From positions 1-34,518 of the forward strand of contig VGOD01000034.1 of the NCBI GenBank assembly GCA_016876015.1: DNA of 34,518 nucleotides, written 5' to 3'. This DNA comes from Chloroflexota bacterium. Its GTDB lineage: Bacteria > Chloroflexota > Anaerolineae > CG2-30-64-16. The translations under genes were made by a program, and so were the position numbers. Below are positions 31,612 to 34,518 of this stretch, one piece after another; position 1 is the stretch's first letter; the number at the start of each line of letters is the position of its first letter. The notes below the pieces were generated by a model, which was given only the letters and a program-made list of their open reading frames with translations, searched no databases and was not told the origin of the DNA.

Positions 31612-33644
31612 TGATGGTTCATACACCGGCTGAGATCACTCGTAGTCTCGACGGGGTTCTCCCGTTTGTGCAGAAGCCGGCGCGTTACACGGGCGGCGAG
31701 TACAACAGCATCGTCAAGCCGTGGGATAGTGTGGCCTATCGGTTGGCGCTGGTATTTCCCGATGTCTACGATCTGGGCATGTCCAACCTGGGTCTGGCGA
31801 TCCTCTACGACATCGTGAACCGGCAGCCCGATATGTTGGCAGAGCGCGCTTATACGCCCTGGACCGACATGAGCGCGGCCATGCGTCGAGCGCGAATCCC
31901 GCTCTATGGCCTGGAGAGCCGGCGGCCGCTGCGCGATTTCGACGTGGTGGGCTTCAGCCTGCCCTACGAGCAGCTCTACACCAACGTCCTCGCGACCCTT
32001 GACCTGGCCGGCATCCCGCTGCGCGCGGCCGATCGCGAGTCGTCACCCGCCTTGCTTCATGAGGAAGGGGGGCAGGGGGAGGTAGGTTCCTGGCCCCTGA
32101 TCCTGGCGGGCGGTTCCGGCTGTCTGAACCCGGAGCCGATGCACGCGTTCTTCGATGCCTTTTTCATCGGCGAGGGGGAAGAGGCCATCACAGAGATCGT
32201 GCGCACGTGGACTGACGCCTGCCGCGGCGGGTTGGGCCGCGACGAGGCGTTACACCGCCTGGCGCAAATCGAGGGAATCTATGTGCCGTCCTTCTACGAA
32301 CCGACTTATTTCGAGGATGGGCGCCTTGCCGGTTTTCGCTCTCAGGATCGAGACCCTTCGCTGGCGTCCCGCGGCGCTGTACCTTTCGGCGCGGACTCGC
32401 TCAGGGTGACTGGGGAAAGGATGGCATTCCAGACACGCAATACGCAATACGTAGTACGTCCCACCGTCCTCAAGCGCATCGTGCCCACCTTGCCCCCGTC
32501 GCCGACCAGATTCATCGTCCCCTTCGTTGACACAGTGCACAACCGCGCGGCAATCGAAATCCAGCGCGGCTGCACCCGCGGCTGTCGCTTCTGCCAGGCG
32601 GGGATGATCTACCGGCCGGCGCGTGAGCGGCCGCTTGACGAGGTATTGGCTGCTGTAGATGCCATCGTGCACAACACCGGTTTCGAGGAGATCAGCTTCC
32701 TATCCCTCAGCTCGTCCGACTACAGCACGGTCAACGATCTGGTGCGCGAGGTGGCCGCGCGATATGGCGACCAGAAGCTTTCCATCGGTCTGCCCAGCCT
32801 GCGGATCGAGTCATTCAGCGTCGAACTGATGGAGCAATTGGAGAAGGGCCGGCGGCGGTCCGGTTTCACCTTTGCCCCAGAGGCGGCCACCGATCGGCTG
32901 CGCGACGTGATCAACAAACCCATCGCCGATGAGTCGTTGCTCGCAACCGCAGCCGAGGTCTATCGCCGCGGCTGGACCACCATTAAGCTCTACTTTATGA
33001 TCGGCCATCCCACGCAGACTCTGGAAGATGTGCAAGCGATCGCCGATCTGGCGCACCGGGTCAAGCGCATCGGCTTCCGGGAGTTGGGCCGGAAGGCAAA
33101 GGTGCGCGTCGGGGTGAGCACCCTGACGCCAAAGGCGCACACGCCGTTCCAATGGCTGCCGGTGGCCGACGAGGCGACGCTGCGCGGCCAAATCGCCCTG
33201 CTGGAGCGCCAACTGCGCGGACCAGGGATCGAATTCAGCTACAACGACCCGGCCGAGACGTTGATCGAGGCCGCGCTCAGCCGCGGCGACCGCCGCCTGG
33301 CCGATGTGATCGAGGCCGCGTGGCGACTCGGCGCGCAGTTCGACGGCTGGGGCGATCAGTTCAACGCCGCGGCCTGGCAGCAAGCCTTCAGCGAGGCCGG
33401 TCTCGATCCCAACTGGTATGCCCGTCGCGAGCGAGCCGTGGACGAGCTGTTGCCGTGGGATCACATCAGTGTGGGGGTGAGCAAGAAGTTCCTCCTGCGG
33501 GAATATCGCAAGGCGCTGGCCGGCGAAACCACCGACGACTGCCGGAAGCATTGCTATGCCTGCGGCATCCTGGCGGAGTTTCGGCACGAGCGGCGGGGTG
33601 TTCCGGCGGATGCGTGGGGGTGTCCGCCGGTGGAACCGAGGTAG
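31611..33644 (+). CDS. TIGR03960-family B12-binding-like/radical SAM protein
   Basis: The 677-residue protein has an N-terminal family segment (PARYTGGEYNSIVKPWD) and a B12-binding-like domain (LALVFPDVYDLGMSNLG). The radical SAM core carries its 4Fe-4S motif CTRGCRFC at C321, C325 and C328. After it come FLSLSSSDYSTVNDL and the late stretch RKHCYACGILAEF. The reaction is unknown. ATG 31611 and ATG 31614 are equally possible, both after GGTGGAG. Two stretches look inserted in frame compared with the family as I recall it: about residues 146-163, and 245-285 including a heptamer array. Family members often precede a DUF2344 gene; here none follows. Confidence 0.88.
   Translation: MMVHTPAEITRSLDGVLPFVQKPARYTGGEYNSIVKPWDSVAYRLALVFPDVYDLGMSNLGLAILYDIVNRQPDMLAERAYTPWTDMSAAMRRARIPLYGLESRRPLRDFDVVGFSLPYEQLYTNVLATLDLAGIPLRAADRESSPALLHEEGGQGEVGSWPLILAGGSGCLNPEPMHAFFDAFFIGEGEEAITEIVRTWTDACRGGLGRDEALHRLAQIEGIYVPSFYEPTYFEDGRLAGFRSQDRDPSLASRGAVPFGADSLRVTGERMAFQTRNTQYVVRPTVLKRIVPTLPPSPTRFIVPFVDTVHNRAAIEIQRGCTRGCRFCQAGMIYRPARERPLDEVLAAVDAIVHNTGFEEISFLSLSSSDYSTVNDLVREVAARYGDQKLSIGLPSLRIESFSVELMEQLEKGRRRSGFTFAPEAATDRLRDVINKPIADESLLATAAEVYRRGWTTIKLYFMIGHPTQTLEDVQAIADLAHRVKRIGFRELGRKAKVRVGVSTLTPKAHTPFQWLPVADEATLRGQIALLERQLRGPGIEFSYNDPAETLIEAALSRGDRRLADVIEAAWRLGAQFDGWGDQFNAAAWQQAFSEAGLDPNWYARRERAVDELLPWDHISVGVSKKFLLREYRKALAGETTDDCRKHCYACGILAEFRHERRGVPADAWGCPPVEPR
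32350..32410 (+). repeat. Palindromic mini-element read in frame in the radical SAM gene
   Basis: The stretch begins GAGACCCTTCGCTGG and ends CTCGCTCAGGGTGAC, the ends of a dispersed palindrome I recall as CCCTTCGC...GCTCAGGGTGAC from high-GC genomes. It encodes about 20 residues with no counterpart in the family as I know it. The identity of the element is from memory. Confidence 0.4.
32435..32455 (+). repeat. Heptamer array inside the radical SAM reading frame
   Basis: ACGCAAT occurs twice directly and is followed by ACGTAGT. The 21 bases, a multiple of three, encode TRNTQYVV-type residues shortly before the conserved VLKRIV region. Repeats of this kind are usually intergenic. Confidence 0.65.
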
Positions 33645-33670
33645 TAGGGTGATTTCGATGAGTGAGCTGG

Positions 33671-33699
33671 TTGGCAAAAGACTGCCTTATCAGTATAAT
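33671..33699 (+). promoter_or_regulatory. Promoter of the Rpn-like gene
   Basis: TTGGCA (33671-33676), 17 bases and a consensus TATAAT (33694-33699), 19 bases before the ATG at 33719. Confidence 0.88.
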
Positions 33700-33718
33700 T
33701 GCATTGAGGGAGCGAGAC

Positions 33719-34518
33719 ATGGAATACGACATCGCGGCCAAGGTGTTGATCGAAAAGAGCCACCGCGCGATCCTGGAGCACTTCCTCGGTCTTGCGGTGG
33801 TCGAGAGCACACTGATCGAGGAGTTGCCACAGCAGACAGCGAGCTTGCGCAGCAGCGATGTACCGCTCTTGGTGACCGATGCCCGCGGCCGGCGCCGGCT
33901 GGTGGTGCTGGAATTGCAGAGCGAATGGGAGTGGGACGTGCCGGTGCGGCTGTTGGAGTATCGCTGCCGGCACATCCTCAAGGAACGCATCGCGGACGCG
34001 CTGTCGTGTGTGCTGCTGCTGCGGCCGTCGCATGCGGCGCAGGAGCGTTACCGGGATCGCGAGGTCAGCTTTCGCTATCGGCTGGTGCGGGTCTACGAGT
34101 TGGAGGCGGCTGCGATCGTGCAGACGCCGATCGTGAATCTGCTGCCGTTCGTACCGGTGATGCGTGGGGGCGGCGAGCTGACCATGGCGGCCGAGCAGTT
34201 GATCTACGAGAGTCTCCTGCCGCACGGAGACAAGGCCGACATGCTGACGGGGATGGCAATTCTGGCGGGGTTGGTGTCCAGAGAGTTGACCAGGCAATTG
34301 GTGTCACGCAGGAGGGATCTGATGATGCAGTCGTACTTCTATGAACTGGTGAAGGAAGAAGGGTTGCAAGAGGGCCGGCAAGAGGGCTTGCAGGAAGGGA
34401 TCCGACAAGGCGCCCTGGATGCCATCGCCTTCGGCTTGGATTTGCGGTTTGGGGTCGAAGGACTGCGGCTGTTGCCGGAGATTGCGACCATCGCCAGCCT
34501 GCCGCTGCTGCGCGCCGT
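33719..34518 (+). CDS. Rpn-family recombination-promoting nuclease/putative transposase (3' partial)
   Basis: The first 266 residues are visible and the frame is open at the window end. The N-terminal 120 residues hold a PD-(D/E)XK-type core: LLVTDARGRRRLVVLELQSE provides the Asp and the E-x-Q that stands for ExK. EYRCRHILKERIAD follows, as in Rpn/DUF4351 proteins that promote RecA-independent recombination. Near residue 215 the EGLQEGRQEG repeats form the helical linker seen in the family. ATG 33719 follows GAGGGAG and a near-consensus promoter. Such genes are often multicopy and mobile in Chloroflexi and Cyanobacteria. Completeness cannot be judged. Confidence 0.85.
   Translation, partial: MEYDIAAKVLIEKSHRAILEHFLGLAVVESTLIEELPQQTASLRSSDVPLLVTDARGRRRLVVLELQSEWEWDVPVRLLEYRCRHILKERIADALSCVLLLRPSHAAQERYRDREVSFRYRLVRVYELEAAAIVQTPIVNLLPFVPVMRGGGELTMAAEQLIYESLLPHGDKADMLTGMAILAGLVSRELTRQLVSRRRDLMMQSYFYELVKEEGLQEGRQEGLQEGIRQGALDAIAFGLDLRFGVEGLRLLPEIATIASLPLLRA

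Overview
The window is GC-rich, densely coded DNA that reads like a Chloroflexota chromosome (Anaerolineae/Caldilineae-like), most likely a heterotroph living on plant or microbial polysaccharides. This rests on a neighbouring trio (histidine phosphatase, DUF3090, SCO1664 kinase-like) that I know only from Actinobacteria and Chloroflexi, on Tat-type lipoprotein sugar-binding proteins, and on lineage-restricted hypotheticals at 20.6-22.6 kb. Taxonomy is inference. Several promoters fit sigma-70 boxes with 17-18 bp spacers.

Layout. 1-3.4 kb (+): end of an unknown gene, a small CopG-like protein, a GH106 (alpha-L-rhamnosidase-like) protein that lacks its N-terminal part, and a sugar isomerase/epimerase. 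3.5-7.7 kb (-): DapA/NanA-type lyase, sugar-binding lipoprotein and two permeases of a CUT1 ABC importer, preceded by a 58-bp tandem duplication. 8.0-9.8 kb (+): a short-chain dehydrogenase behind a strong promoter, then an orphan OppC-like permease. 9.7-16.0 kb (-): a long unidirectional run read as 85-aa protein, nucleotidyltransferase, mannonate dehydratase, DJ-1/PfpI, OYE-like flavoenzyme, ThuA-like, NagB-like and PIG-L deacetylase. 16.2-20.5 kb (+): a 1055-aa glycosidase-like/O-antigen-ligase fusion and an AI-2E-family transporter. 20.6-23.0 kb (-): two unknown proteins with winged-helix-like ends, and DUF2007. 23.1-24.4 kb (+): alpha/beta hydrolase and ArfB-like release factor. 24.5-27.8 kb (-): a second CUT1 importer. 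28.0-30.3 kb (-): the SCO1664/DUF3090/phosphatase trio and tRNA-Glu(CTC). 30.4-34.5 kb (+): NahK-like sugar kinase, TIGR03960 radical SAM protein, and an Rpn/PD-(D/E)XK nuclease running off the end.

How the parts fit. Two importers without their own ATPase, mannonate dehydratase, a keto-acid lyase/aldolase-type enzyme, a sugar isomerase, NagB-like and PIG-L enzymes and an N-acetylhexosamine-1-kinase-like protein describe uptake and breakdown of uronic acids, deoxy sugars and amino sugars. Both importer operons carry a long inverted repeat exactly between the binding-protein gene and the first permease gene, which would favour higher expression of the binding protein.

The most unusual layer is repetitive DNA. 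There are heptamer-periodic arrays at four loci, one of them read inside a coding frame, a decamer array that inverts on itself, REP-like palindromes, and mini-palindromes apparently inserted in frame in two genes. The best candidates for undescribed biology are the 85-aa/nucleotidyltransferase pair, the 20.6-22.6 kb two-gene unit, the glycosidase-like/ligase fusion and the heptamer repeats.
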